Assembly (NCBI RefSeq): GCF_031143425.1
Contig: NC_090448.1
Span: forward strand, 535,388,313 to 535,452,312
Length of the DNA stretch: 64,000 nt
DNA from: Pleurodeles waltl
Lineage: Eukaryota; Chordata; Amphibia; Caudata; Salamandridae
Direction: 5' to 3'
Below, one piece after another: positions 1 to 11,377 of the stretch (within the stretch, counting starts at the first letter, position 1; every line of letters begins with the position of its first letter). Below the pieces are notes generated by a model. The model did no database searches. It was not told the origin of the DNA and saw nothing but the letters and a program-made list of their open reading frames with translations. Both the position numbers and the translations under genes were made by a program.

Positions 1-57
1 AGAAAAAGGAGGGGTCCCAAAGCATGTTTTCTCCATGTTAATTTCCATAGGTTTTTT
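1..57. repeat. Fragment of a dispersed repeat also present at 15.77 kb
   Basis: The first ~57 bases resemble 15766-15825 (shared AGAAAAAG start, then the TGTTAATT and TAGG blocks). The match stops where Harbinger element A begins, so A was inserted into, or recombined with, a copy of this family. The family itself is unclassified. Confidence 0.5.
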
Positions 58-129
58 AACAGTCCCACCGGCACTGCCAGGCAGCGCAGACTGTCGTGGT
101 CACGAGGCAACACAAACAGGCCGGTAGAG

Positions 130-1650
130 ACAGTGTTTACGCCTGACACATTATGAGGTTGCACACCGCCAATGTGACCGTGGCAGAACAATCACCACAT
201 TTCAGCAAGCAGAAACGGAGAGTATAAAGGGTGCAACTGAACTACAGGCAGCATTACACGTCCTGTGCCGCCATGAAGCACACACATCTTGCCGCTGCTT
301 ATTGACGGAGCACAAAATCCACGCTCTGGATGCAACCGACTGTAAGTACACACACCTACCTTTGTCATTACTCTCAACAACAGATCATTGTGCCATCATT
401 CACATGAGATGGGAGGTTACAGTACATGGCCCAAGTACACTTGTCATTGCGTACACAGTCGGGGTCATTCACAAAGGACACATTCACATCCACTAAACGC
501 CCCCTTTGGGTAGGTCACTCATAATGCACCGCAACACTACACAAAAACACATGTCTGCACATTTTAGGCACAGGGACAGTGAAGTGTACACAACATTGTG
601 TCACATAACACCAACAACACAGCAACACTAGAAATACAACTGACACCCTCACATTGCACATATGCCATAGACTGTTGTCAAACTCAACACACATATGTAT
701 GGATGTTTTATGGAACACAAACACTCCTCCCATGAACCAGCTCTACAGTGGACCCACACACATCACCCACATTGCAACATAATGGGATGCACAATAGACA
801 GAGAGACAACTATACAAAGCTCACAATGCAAACTATTGCTCCACAATTGGGAAGGGGGCATCAGGAGCACTCAGGGAAGGATGCTATACTGGGACACATT
901 ACACTTTGCACACTCCCCTAAAACAACATTTCCATAGGAACCAGCCCTTCAGGTATCTCAGGGACAAACAATAAGAGAGCCAAGTGACATGCCTATCTGC
1001 ACAATGTGGAAGTGCAACTCAAGAAAGCTCATGCAACAGCACCAGCATGGGCCATACATCTAGATGAAGTAGCTGCAAGGTACACAGAGCAAAATAGACA
1101 CATGCACAGTCAAATGCAATCAAAGGTAGCACAATTGAACACCCTCCATATCTGAACAAACAAAACTAAAGCTCTCACACATGAGATGAATATACAATCC
1201 ATATCAGGGGGACAAGTTTACCACTGTACATGGTGGCACTGGACAACACAAGATGAAATACTTATCATACCAAACAGAACACAGTGCAATGACACCACAA
1301 TTGCAATAAAACCCACATATTTATACAGCCAACATCTACCTTTGTCTTAGGCGACTCCAGCACTGCCCACAAAGTCAGATATTCCAAATAACAGCACATG
1401 GATCAGCAATCAGGATGAAACAAACACAGCTGTAGGCATACAACACAAGTTCCTCAGGAACAACATAAAGGTAGAACAGGAATTGCAGCACAAATTTGAA
1501 CCCCAAAAAAACAACTGTTTGGGATATATTTTACCAAATGCAAAATGTCCAAGGCCATTGGCCAGTCTAGCAGTCTTTCAGTACACAGTACTAGTCGGAC
1601 TCAAGTACATTTGAACTCCTATTAGTGCCAGGGAACCTCCACAGGAAGGG
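130..1650. other. Non-coding interior of Harbinger A
   Basis: Moderately AT-rich, CA-rich sequence between the truncated left end and the GT-rich block. Only short chance reading frames are present. There is no equivalent in copy B, where Myb1 ends only ~520 bp from the TIR, so this is either extra sequence in A or sequence deleted from B. Confidence 0.5.
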
Positions 1651-1653
1651 GCA

Positions 1654-2521
1654 TCAAGTGGGCAGGCAGGCACAAACGGGGGTCATCGGGGGGTGAGGTT
1701 GGATTTGGGATGGATGGGTTTGGGTTTGAGAGTGGTGGACTCTTTCTCCAGAGGGGTAGGCTGGCATCTTTTTGAGGGAGGGGTATGGGTCCTTGCAGGA
1801 GTGTGACAGGTGTGACAGAAGAGGACTTGGATGTGGAAGGGATGGGTTGGGATGTGGATCGGGCTTCTTAGGTTTGAGACAGGGCAGAGGGAACAGGAGA
1901 AAGGGCAAGTTAAAAAAAAAACTTTACGTTGGAACACGGAGATGGTCATAAGAAGGGGTTGGGGATTTGGAGGTTCAGGGAGTGGATGTCTGGTTTGACG
2001 GTGGTGAGGTCTTGGGTGTGTGCGTGTGTGAGATGTGCTTCTGTTTGATTGGTGTCTGTTCCATGTGTGAGTGTGGGTGTCTGCGTGTCTTGGGGGCTGG
2101 GTGGTGGAGGTGCTGAGTGATGTGGAATGGTAAATGTGTGTTTGTCTGTTCAGTGGTATCAGCAGCTATGCTTGTAGTGGTGGAAGTGTGTGTCAGTTGG
2201 GGTGGTGTCTGCAGGTATAGTGGATATGGGGACGTCAGTGTGTTTGTTGGGGTGATGTCTGTGGGTATGGTGGGTGTGGTGATGTCTGTGTATCTGTTGG
2301 GGTGATGTCTGCAGGTATAGTGGGTGTGGTGGGTGTGTCATTGCCTGTTGTCGTAGTGCCTTTGGGCATGTTTGATGTGGTGTGTGGGCCAGAGAGGGTG
2401 GTGAGGGTGTCTGGGGAAGTGGTGGCTGATGTGTGTGTGGGTAACTGTTGAGTGCTTGCGTGCAATGTTTTTTGTGGTGTTTGTGTTTATGTGTGCTGCT
2501 TATGTATGTTGAGGTGGGTGC
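1654..2521. repeat. GT-rich low-complexity block with a 50-bp minisatellite
   Basis: Strongly strand-biased GT/GGT-rich sequence. At 2197-2346 there are three head-to-tail 50-bp units, each opening TTGGGGTGRTGTCTG and starting at 2197, 2247 and 2297. It lies directly downstream of the Myb1 stop codon on the minus strand, so it would be 3' UTR or flank of that gene. Confidence 0.7.
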
Positions 2522-3148
2522 CTACGGATCTGTCGGTGTGCTTTGGGTAGGTAGGGGAATGGGGGATTTGGATTGGGAAGAGGGAGATGGAGGGGAACGG
2601 AATGTGGGGGGGTGACTGGGGCCCGTCAGTGAAGAAGCCAGAGCCTGAAAAGATCTCTGTAGGCCAGACATGGCACTATGAATGCCTTCCAGGAAAACAC
2701 TGGTCTGCTGAAGTTGGCTGGCCAACCCCTGGATGGCATTCACAATGGCAGTCTGACGCACAGAGATGCTCCGTAGGAGGTCAATAGCCTCCTCACTCAG
2801 GGCAGCAGGGGTAACAGGGGCTAGGGCGGAGGTGCCTGCAGCAAAGGAGCCGCCCATCCTCTTGGGTGAACGGGCACAACCAACTGCGTGGGGAGCAACA
2901 GCGAGGGTGGCGATAATACTGAAATGGCAGACAAAGATGGTACTGTAGTATGACCCGATGGGTCTGCCACCACTAGGGAGGGGCCACTGGAGGAAGAATC
3001 CAATGATGATGATGTAGATCCGGTCTCCCACATTCACCCTTCAAGCCACTGGGTCCCTCTGTGTCAGTGGTGTCTTGCCCGGAGGTCCCATGGCCAAATG
3101 CTTCCCCACTTGGCTGAGCCCTATCTCCTTTGCTTGCCTGGGCTGATG
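2522..3148 (-). pseudogene. Myb1 exon 3 (C-terminal part), Harbinger A
   Basis: C-terminal exon of a Harbinger Myb/SANT-like protein. A splice acceptor (CAG preceded by a pyrimidine-rich tract on the minus strand) lies at 3149-3150. The encoded tail has a Ser/Thr-rich acidic stretch, then a helical block containing ALSEEAIDLLRSISV and AIVNAIQGLASQ, probably a coiled-coil for self-association, then a Pro/Ser-rich end. The same block occurs in copy B at 32570-32727, which fixes the reading. At least two frameshifts (around 3030 and 2860) break the frame. In this family the Myb partner binds DNA near the TIRs and recruits the transposase; that role is family knowledge, not visible here. Confidence 0.75.
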
Positions 3149-3150
3149 CT

Positions 3151-4848
3151 GCCAATACAAAGAGAAAAAGGGTCACTACATGTCCCTGATCACACTTGAA
3201 GAACAGCTGTCATTAGCAAACATTACCATGATGTCAAGTAGGCCCCGGCAACAAACTCTACCTAAGTGGCCCCTACATGTACCATTCGCTATGCATGCCA
3301 TCTGAACTGTCAACAGTTGCCCAAAGACAATTTGTTAACACATCACAAGTGTAAAGTACACAAGCCAATAAGTAAAGGGACATAACAACACACTTTTGTA
3401 TCACTCTGCAGACTAACCCACTAACCAGCTCATGGTTGACAATGACTAAACAAGCCTACTCACATCAGGTAGTCCATGCTCCAGCAACATGTACTGTGAT
3501 GTGATCCACAATGAAACACTGCACACATATGTGGCTTCTGAAGGGTAACTCCTGAGGCCTGACTAGACCACCACTTTCACACTCTATGAGATTGACTCAC
3601 TGCATACAGTCCCTACAGGCAACTGCCACAGTACAGACTTCAACCTTACACTTGAGTGACGATGAAGGGGCTGCATGGTGGGTACAGAAAGTGTCTTCCT
3701 TGTGCATATGTGGACATGTGGTCTATGAAATGCAGACTCGGCCACTTCAGGGGGTGGGTTCTGTGGTATGTACCTGTGCCACAGAACACTCCTTTAGACA
3801 TATGTGTCTATCCCTCAGAGATGGCATCTAACATACAAAGGTATAAACTGTACAATTTCTGCTTTGTGACCAAGCTACTGAGTCACATTTCATGGCCTCT
3901 GAGGAATCAACACACTGCACTGTGAGACTGCCATCAGCACAGTAAGTCTGTACAGGACAAATATGACTTCTGTGAGGTAGACAACAGAGCTGTGGGAGTA
4001 AGGGACCTGTCATGAGTTAAAAACACACTTTGACAGTGATGCCAAATGCACATATAAACTAGTTCATGGATTAACCTCAGTACCCATTCTTAATCTAGTC
4101 AATGGACCCAGGCATTCAGTGAAAGTTTTGCTACTAGAGCCTCATAATGGCCACATGATGGGACCTGCTGGTGTACAGGGAGTGGGCACAGTGCCACAAT
4201 TGCATAGCCACAGTGACTCTATCACAGCCTGGACTTTGTCCATACTGGGAAATACATTTGACAGGCCCTGGTCTCTGCATGCTGAGCATATAGAACCTAT
4301 ATGACACTTCATTTCCATCACTTTTATGCATGACAGTACATCATGTGGCCATCAGCAATTTGACATGTGGTGTGTGTAGCAATCTGAAGGGTAGAGTGAA
4401 TCAGGTTATGCCTTCCAGACTAAAGTTTGCCAAGGCCATTTGGGGTGAAAGATCTTTGGTACTAAACACATTGCTTACAAGATACTCAAATGACTCATAC
4501 AAAATGCATACACAGCTCATGCTGTCATGCACATACATGTTGTCTAACATTTACAAACATCGTGAAGAAAAAGATGGCAGTGGATGGCAGTAAAGTCTCC
4601 TTACCTAGTTATGTACATTCAACACAAGTAGTATCTAGGACCCCAAAAATCTCACACAGCACAATGTGACTGAACTTAAAAGATGTTACTGGCCAACAAT
4701 ATCTGCACCATGTACATTCCATTGATGCCACACATACTGCAACAACAGGCACACAAGAAGTCTAAATGGCACACAGGGGCACATTGTAGCCTGTGAGGAT
4801 GGAAAGGATAGTGTTGAAGAGCACCAATTGTGCCTAGGAGATTCTTAC
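3151..4848 (-). other. Intronic sequence of Myb1, Harbinger A; exon 2 not found
   Basis: Sequence between the exon 1 donor at 4847-4848 and the exon 3 acceptor at 3149-3150. I looked for a counterpart of the B-copy SANT exon (30080-30354) and saw none, so exon 2 has probably been deleted. No other gene or clear repeat is visible. Confidence 0.45.
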
Positions 4849-4962
4849 CTGTTACTCTGGTGAGCCATACAGCTGTTCATACAGGGGTAGAACCTCATTT
4901 ACAAGCCTTTCCAGCCTCTCTGAAAAGAAGGCATGGGCCCCATCACTTGCTGGACATGGCAT
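4849..4962 (-). pseudogene. Myb1 exon 1 (start of SANT domain), Harbinger A
   Basis: Starts at an ATG (minus strand, 4962) and ends at a good donor (CAG then GTAAGAAT). The translation includes RLERLVNEVLPLYEQLYG, matching EELEKLVEEVLPLYEQPYG in copy B exon 1: the first helix of the SANT/Myb-like DNA-binding domain of Harbinger accessory proteins. A stop codon sits two codons before the splice donor. The start was chosen because the context upstream of the ATG is also conserved in B. Confidence 0.7.
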
Positions 4963-4964
4963 GA

Positions 4965-5300
4965 TTGCTCCCAGAGGCACACAGCAGCTCAGGTCATGGA
5001 GGTGTTGCTGGTAGTAGTATCAGCAGTCAAGTGAGTGAATCTGCACAACATGGCAGTCACGTCTGTCATGTACGTGGCCGTCACAGTTGGTGGACACAGC
5101 CATTGGGCCGCGACTGTCACAGACAACAATATTAACCTATGGCTGTGTCCGCAGCGGTAACAGCTGCCTACCGCCTTGACAAATTCCACCGGCGGTAGCG
5201 GGCAGTTTCTAATGTTCAGTGGAGTCAGTGGCGTATATAATGCATCTGTCATTCTGGAGGCCTGAAATGCTTTATTTGGCTTTATAAACTGCTTCACACC
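4965..5300. promoter_or_regulatory. Shared intergenic (bidirectional promoter) region, Harbinger A
   Basis: Short GC-rich stretch between the divergent Myb1 gene and the transposase region, with CCGCC/GGCGG-type blocks near 5140-5210. The equivalent spacer in copy B (28100-28350) has the same character and related sequence. A bidirectional promoter role is inferred from position and conservation; no initiation site can be seen. Confidence 0.4.
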
Positions 5301-5738
5301 TACAATATATGTTGATTTGCATCACAAACATCCTTATTATGTCTTGTCATGTAGGTCCTTCTACTCAACCACCATTGTAGTTTGTTGCAGGGCACAGGTG
5401 GCATTTAATAGCGGTGCATGGGCCAATACCGCCGACGGTCTTTTTGGTGGTCAGAATATGCAGTCACATTTTGAGGAACAATTGTGTAGCACACCTTTGA
5501 GTTTCACTCAAATCCATGTTGTGGACACGTCTTGAAAACCATGGGGGTCGCATGTGACCCTTGTGTAGTTGCCAGCTGGGATGTGTACTGTGTGTCATGT
5601 CTACCCAGTCAAAAATGCTTTGTCATATGAAGTTTTTGGAATGCATCATGTATGTTGCTGGGGACACATTTACTAATGTTACAAATCATGTCTTGTCACA
5701 CATTGGTACCCTGGGTGAGGGAGGATGCTACATCCTCC

Positions 5739-6345
5739 TTGTTTGGCGGATCTCTACATCGCACATGTCTGTGCCTGTTATCCGGGTTCAGCCCATGATT
5801 CCTTCATAATGCAGAACAGCACCATACCCCAGCTGATGTCAAAACTGCACCCAAATAGGGCCTGGCTGGTTGGTAAGTCTGTCCTGATTTTGTGTGTGCA
5901 ATGTTAGATGCTACAATCATGAAGTGAGGGACACATTATTGCACGTATGTCCCATTCCTTGACAGGAGACTACGCATATCCAAACCATTCTTGGTTATTG
6001 ACGCCGCTGAGGAATTCAACCACTTTAGGGGAAGTCCACTTCATTGAGGCCCATGGAAGGACACAATGGCCACTGGAGCGGACTTTTGGGCTCCTGAGGG
6101 CCAAATTCTGCTGTCTGGACCGAACTGGTGGAGCCCTCCACTCACCCGGGAAAGTGTGTCAGACCACTGTGGCATGCTGCATGCTCCACAACATCACCCT
6201 GCGGAGGAATATCCCGTACATCCCAGAGGATGGGGAGCGTGAAGGGCCACTGGGTAAGAATCCTGAAATGTCAAGTGAGGATGACAGTGGTGAAGAGGAA
6301 GCAGCTGACTTGCTGGAAGCTCTCGTCAATAGCAACTTTTCATGA
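5739..6345 (+). pseudogene. HARBI1-like Harbinger transposase, C-terminal part (copy A)
   Basis: Two exons, 5739-5872 and 5966-6345, separated by a 93-bp intron with GTAAGT donor and ACAG acceptor. Exon 1 encodes LADLYIAHVCACYPGSAHDS, which carries the second catalytic Asp of the DDE nuclease (HDS). Exon 2 encodes a GDYAYPN block, then LERTFGLLRAKF with the catalytic Glu, and an acidic C-terminus ending at the stop 6343-6345. The first catalytic Asp region present in copy B (VGATDGT) is absent upstream, so the N-terminal half is lost. The transposase would cut and reinsert the element at a 3-bp target. The intron position and size match copy B. Confidence 0.88.
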
Positions 6346-7640
6346 GTGTAAGTATGTCATGTGCTGTAATGACTGTGACTGTACAATGAACTGTGGATGT
6401 GAGAATGTGTGGAGTTGAGTGTTTTAGAAATAGCAAGGGAGCTAATGCTCTGCAATATTCAACCAAAGGCTGCTTGATGAGACAGCTTTTGACACACCCA
6501 CAACTTGAGGATGTTGCTTTGTTTGTGTCAGTTTCCTTGCAATGTACTTTATTTTCCATGTGCCTGCTATATGACTTGTATCATAGGCATGCTATCAAGC
6601 CTATACTCCTTGTTTTGTTCATTGTACAGGCACCTTCATCATGGCATCTTTATGTGGGCATTTCAGAGTTGTGACATTGGCAGGTATCTGATGCTGTTCT
6701 GACATACAAAGTGGGTGTGGACTGTTTCAGGTAATGTAGGTTGAGGAGGTTGGATGTATGAGACCTGTACCAAGACAGATGGCACAGTGTTTGAGTGGAA
6801 GTAGAGAAGTGCACATTGCACTTGCTTTGTGTCTTGTGGTTGGCCAGATGCATCATTTGTGTCATCATGTGGTCTGAAAATATGTAGTCCTAGCTTTTGA
6901 TCGAGTCATTTTTCCTTCACATTGGCTAAACATTCTTTTTTATGACCTGTATAGAGCTGTAGATGTGTTTCATCACCCAATGCTACAGTGCCTGTGCAAC
7001 AACACTGACATATGCTTGTGCCATACCACCAGATTCATGGAGATTGAATTGTGATGGGTCTGTGATCAGGGACTGTTGTACAGCCATCTGTCTGTATCTT
7101 GGATTATGTGACGTTGGATTACTTTGGTGTGGTATTTGATAAGGCTCAAGCTGCTGATATCAACCACTTTAATGTTTGCCTATTCTACAGGACAATGTCT
7201 GACAAATCCATTCCTTCGTGGCCTGTGTGTCTGTATCTTGAAATATGTATGTTTACTCAGTAGGAGTCACACATTCTTATTCCTAGGAGTCCAGACATAT
7301 TGACAGTATATGTGCTGTACACGGTAATGAAATGTTTGGTTTGACCAGACACTTGTACTGAAGTCTTGGTGTATAATGTATGTAATCCTGAGCTGGACAC
7401 TGTGCATCTGTAACATATCCCTGTTTGCACAAGTAACTTGTATCTTCATTGTATAGTTCATATGGTCTTACATCTCTACATAGCGAAATGTGAAAATTAA
7501 GCAAGCAGACAGTGAGTTTGTGATGGGTTAGTTTATTACAATGCTAATTCTGAAAATAATATTTGGACAGAAAGAAACAAAAGATGTAAAGTGAAGCGGT
7601 CAGTCATGGTGAATGAAATCATTGGAGTAGATGTCACACA
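6346..7640. other. Non-coding interior of Harbinger A, downstream of the transposase
   Basis: No recognisable gene or repeat. AT-rich with short chance frames on both strands. It lies between the convergent 3' ends of the transposase and Myb2. Confidence 0.5.
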
Positions 7641-7842
7641 ACTGGGAGTCCAACGTCCAGAGTACTCCTCACATTGGAACTGGTAGGTGGTTGAGAATCA
7701 GTTAACAGAGAAAATGTGCGGACCACAAAGGAGGTCTTTTAGGAAAAGGTCACTTGCTGGCAGTGGTGGGTGTCTTTCCATCAGCACCTCCTGGATTTGT
7801 TGATTATGTCCTCGCTTGAGAGGGGGAGGGAGGCATCTGCTG

Positions 7843-8587
7843 CTACAGAGGCAGAGTATCTGGGGGTGGTTCTTCCTCTGGCATGGCCTTCCTTCCAGTG
7901 GCTGGCACCGATGTTGATGTGTCTAGTGTTGATGAGCCAAAGGAAGTGGTAGACCGGTAATAAAAGGCTCTGCTCAGGGTGGTGTGAATGTCCCTCAGCA
8001 CCCCTATTAAGGAGGCCATGTTGGTATTGTGGGCCTCCATCTGTTCCTGCATGTCTCTGTGCATGTCCCTCTGTAGCTGCTTGATTTCCTGGAGTTTAAT
8101 CAAGACTTAACTCATCACACCATGGGACTCCTGATAAACCACCAAGATGTTGCTGATGGTGTCCTGGCCAAGATCAGCCCCAGTGGCCTCACTCTGCTGG
8201 CCCATAGCCTCTTTTCCACGCACCCTAACTCCCGGACCTGTGCCCTTGCCACAGGGTGCCCTCTCCATCTTCTTCCTGAACCCTCATTGTTGGAAGCGTC
8301 ATGCTGCAACTCAGGATCCAGGACTGGGGGGTCACAAAATGGTAGACACTGTGCTAGGGACACAGGTTGACGGGCAAATGGCTGCCTGTGATGTTGGAGC
8401 AACCGGACTGAGAGGTGATGTAGTAGCCACAGTGAGAGTCACTGTTGCCATCTGACCAGGTAGCCCAGATTGGCCAGAACCGTCCTCCACGTCCAGACGT
8501 CCAGGAGTGTCTTCTTCACTGGGGGCTTCATCTGGAGAGGGGGGACAGTCTGTTCTGTGGCCTCTGTGAGCCCAGCGGCAGCTCCAC
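7843..8587 (-). pseudogene. Myb2 (NAIF1-like) C-terminal exon, Harbinger A
   Basis: The minus-strand acceptor (TTTACATCAACAG) is at 8588-8589. The translation has a Pro/Glu-rich start, then LDVEDGSGQSGLPGQM and a Thr/Ser/Pro-rich linker; copy B has LDVEDGAVPSGEPGQM at the same place (24790-24840). Farther on comes a basic/helical segment and a coiled-coil block near 8103-8000 with KLQEIKQLQRDMHRDMQEQ. One stop (about 8325) and at least one frameshift near 8105 interrupt it. Probable role: C-terminal oligomerisation or transposase-binding part of the second Myb partner. Confidence 0.7.
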
Positions 8588-8589
8588 CT

Positions 8590-9046
8590 GTTGATGTAAA
8601 ACTTACAATTTTACTGGTTGTATTGTGACATCTGCCTCCAACAGTTTAGTGTTCAGTAAGCAGAGACCTTGTACAAAGTTAAGTTTTAGGTAAACCTATT
8701 ATGGCAAGTAACAATGGTATTGGGTGTATTGACATGCCATGTGTGAAGCATGCCAATTCATTTTGACTCAAACTGCTGCTGAAATGTGCAGATCATTAGC
8801 ACTAGGAAAGATGGATTGAAAATGCCATCTTGCCACAAGGGCATGCAAAACAGTGGCTAGACAAGACATGGCTTTGCCCATTAGGAGGCCTAGTTGAGTG
8901 TGATGCAGGCAGACCCAGCACTTTGTTGGATATGTGACTGGAGCCATGATGAGCACAGTGCAGTGTACATGTGTCTGCTGCCAATACCAATCTGGTGGTG
9001 CACCTTGAGGCCTTAAGAATACTTGTTATATGCAGTGGTTAAGGTG
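8590..9046 (-). other. Myb2 intron, part without repeats (Harbinger A)
   Basis: Sequence between the C-terminal exon acceptor and the 154-bp tandem array. Nothing else is recognised. Confidence 0.4.
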
Positions 9047-10205
9047 TCATCCCTGTCCTTCAATATTTCATCTTGGGTTAGCAAGTCAAGATGGACCTAT
9101 GTTGACAGATAAGTCTGTGATTTGGGCATCATCTGTGCTTGATCAGCCCCAGGTGAGTATACTTTATTTAACAGTTGACAAACAAAGGTATTTGGACAAG
9201 TGGCCACAGTGCTGGTGTTTGGAGTTGGAGTTACAGGGCCTATTGAGCTTTGCAGTCATGTCACTCCCTCTACTTGTCAACACTTAGCAAATGGTATCCA
9301 CCCAGGACAGTAAATTTCAGTTTATACTTGCCCGACAGGGGTATGTGGACAGTTGAACACTTTTCTGCTGTTTGGAGTCAGTGAAACAATGCCTCCTGGG
9401 AGTTGTAGTCAGGTTATTCACTCTACTTCAAACACTTACAAATAGTATCCTCCGAGGTGAATACACTTCATTTGTGGTTTACCGAACAATGGTATTTGGA
9501 CAAGAGAACACTGTGCTAGTAGTTGGAAATACAGACCCAGGGCCTTCTTGACCTTAGTAGTCAGGTCACTCCCTCTACTTCCCACACTTGACAAATTACA
9601 CCTTCCCAGGTGAGCACACTTCAATTGAGAGTTACCAAACAGAGGACATTTGACAAGTGAACACTGGTCTGGTGTTTGGAGTTAGTGAAACAGTGCCTCC
9701 TGGGAGTTGCAGTCAGGTTACTCTCTCTAGTACACACCATATACAAGTAGTATCCTCGAAGGTGAGTACACTTCAATTGAGAGTTACCAAACAGGAGCAT
9801 TTTGGCAAGTGCAACACTGGGCTGATGGTTGGATTTACAGACACAGGAGCTTCCTGGCCTCAGCAGTCATGCCTCTACCTCTACTTCCCACACTTGGCAA
9901 ATAGTATCCTCCCAGGGGAGTACACTTCAATTGAGAGTTATCAAACAGGGTTCTTTGAACAAGTAAACACTGGTTTGGTGTTTGGAGTTGCTGAAACAGT
10001 GCCTCCTGGGAATTGCAGTCATGTCACTCTCTCTACTTCCCGCGCTTGACAAACGGTACTCCTCCCTGGTGAGTGAAGTTCATTTGTGAGTTGCCAAACA
10101 GGGGTATATGGAGAAGTAAACACTGGTCTGGTGTTTGGAGTTGCTGAAACAGTGCCTCCTGGGATTTGCAGTCAGGTAACTCTCTGTACTACACACACTA
10201 TACAA
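9047..10205. repeat. ~154-bp tandem array inside the Myb2 intron (about 7 units)
   Basis: Units begin near 9147, 9303, 9452, 9606, 9758, 9913 and 10066, giving periods of 149-156 bp. Shared blocks include AGGTGAGTACACTTCAATTG, CTGGTGTTTGGAGTT and GCCTCCTGGGAGTTGCAGTC. Copy B has an array of the same period at the corresponding place, and 24005-24063 there matches one A unit directly. Each unit carries a donor-like AGGTGAGTA on the strand opposite to Myb2. Confidence 0.85.
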
Positions 10206-10418
10206 ATGAAAGACTTACAGGCACTCTTTTGACTTATGGCATGTAATGGGCTTTAGTAGCTGTGCTGTTGGGTCCAGCAATGCAGACTGACTGTGTTTAG
10301 ACTCAGATACTCTGGATATTAAATGATGGTGGGGTACATGAACAAGACAGTGGCGAAAGGTGAGCTGTGAGCATGCACGATGTTGCATTTTGGTGACATT
10401 TTTACTGTTGTAACTTAC

Positions 10419-10785
10419 CAGTCTGCACTCCGCCGGGTATTCCTGTCAAGCCCTCAGGATGCAGGATGGTGAAGACCTTCCCCTCCCAGGTGAAGAGATG
10501 TAATTGGGCACTGGGAGGGCCACCACCAGTCTTCTTGGCCTTCAGATGGTGCCTGGAGACCAGGGAATGGACCTTTCCCCTGAGGCTGTTCCATTTCTTC
10601 CTGATGTCCTCCTTTGTGCACAAGGTGGTGTCTACAGCATTGACTCAGACAACTATCCTGTCCAAAATTTCAAGTTTCCTACTGAGAGGCGTGTAATGGA
10701 CTTGTACTCCAACCAATTGTGGCTCTACTCTTATGATTTCATCCACCATGACTCTTAACTCATCTTCATTTTTTGACTGTGACAT
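10419..10785 (-). pseudogene. Myb2 (NAIF1-like Myb/SANT) N-terminal exon, Harbinger A
   Basis: From an ATG at 10785 to a GTAAGTTAC donor at 10418. The translation shows DELRVMVDEIIRVEPQLVG, then TKEDIRKKWNSLRGKVHSLV and a GGGPPSA..TWEGKV..ILHPEGLTGIPGG tail. This is the Myb/SANT-like domain found in NAIF1 and in Harbinger accessory proteins, with the conserved Trp in RKKWNSL. Copy B (22675-23030) reads TDEEISVMVDEIIGVEP and TRDDIRKR. One in-frame stop lies near 10650. It is distinct in sequence from Myb1 of the same element. Confidence 0.85.
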
Positions 10786-11089
10786 CATGGGACAAAAAAA
10801 ATGGGTGACAGTGACTTACCAAACAGGGCAATTGCAAAAGGGTGTGAATGGACAAAAGTGTGTGCAGGTTGATCTATGCGATGGTGAAAAAGAAGGGTGT
10901 CTAATCTTTGAAGTGTTTTGGAAATAAGGTGCTCTGACTTCTGAGTTTTGCATTGAAAATGAAAAGAAGGGTGGTCTGTGTAGGGGTGTGTTTTATAATG
11001 TCCTTTGCAGGTGTGTCCACTGTGGTAATGTGTGTCAGCTGTGTTGTTTTCAAATGTATCCAATGTGCAGTTGTCTATTACTTTGCTGA

Positions 11090-11377
11090 CTGCGAATCCC
11101 TGTGATTTGGACTGTCATTGGCTGACCGCCATGAAGGGTCCGCCACGACGACTATATGATTGTAATATGGCGGTGGTTGGCTACCGGCACTGGAGGTCGG
11201 TCCACCTATTTCCAGGCCGCTGCACCCCTGAAGGTTTGCCTTTTTTACTTGGTGGTCGGTGGTCCTGCCTGTGTAACTCGTAATAGGGCAGCCTGAAAGA
11301 TCGCCAGCATGGCTGTCTTTTCAGGACCGCCAAAATGGTGGTCTGGTGCTCCAACCATCAAACTCGTAGTGAGGCCC
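11090..11377. repeat. Right subterminal region and TIR of Harbinger A
   Basis: GC-rich subterminal sequence with CCGCC/GGCGG blocks, ending in ACCATCAAACTCGTAGTGAG followed by GCCC. This is the inverted form of the TIR at 42185 and at both ends of copy B. TAA follows directly, as expected for a TWA target. Confidence 0.75.

Larger units (their letters stand above)
58..11377 (-). mobile_element. Large three-gene Harbinger DNA transposon, copy A (left TIR missing)
   Basis: The right end at 11354-11377 reads as an inverted GGGCCTCACTACGAGTTTG-type TIR and is followed by TAA, the usual Harbinger target. The outermost ~130 bp on the left are missing: 58-110, read in reverse, resembles 33085-33125 of copy B. 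Inside are a HARBI1-like transposase on + (5739-6345), a Myb/SANT gene on - (4962 to 2522) and a NAIF1-like Myb gene on - (10785 to 7843). Copy B has the same three genes in the same order on opposite strands. The strand given is that of Myb1. The element is inactive: the transposase N-terminus and Myb1 exon 2 are not found. Confidence 0.8.

Noticed and set aside
9657..10049. 130-codon plus-strand frame with internal repeats
   Set aside because: Translation of the 154-bp tandem array; antisense to Myb2 and without a known domain. Possible but unsupported.
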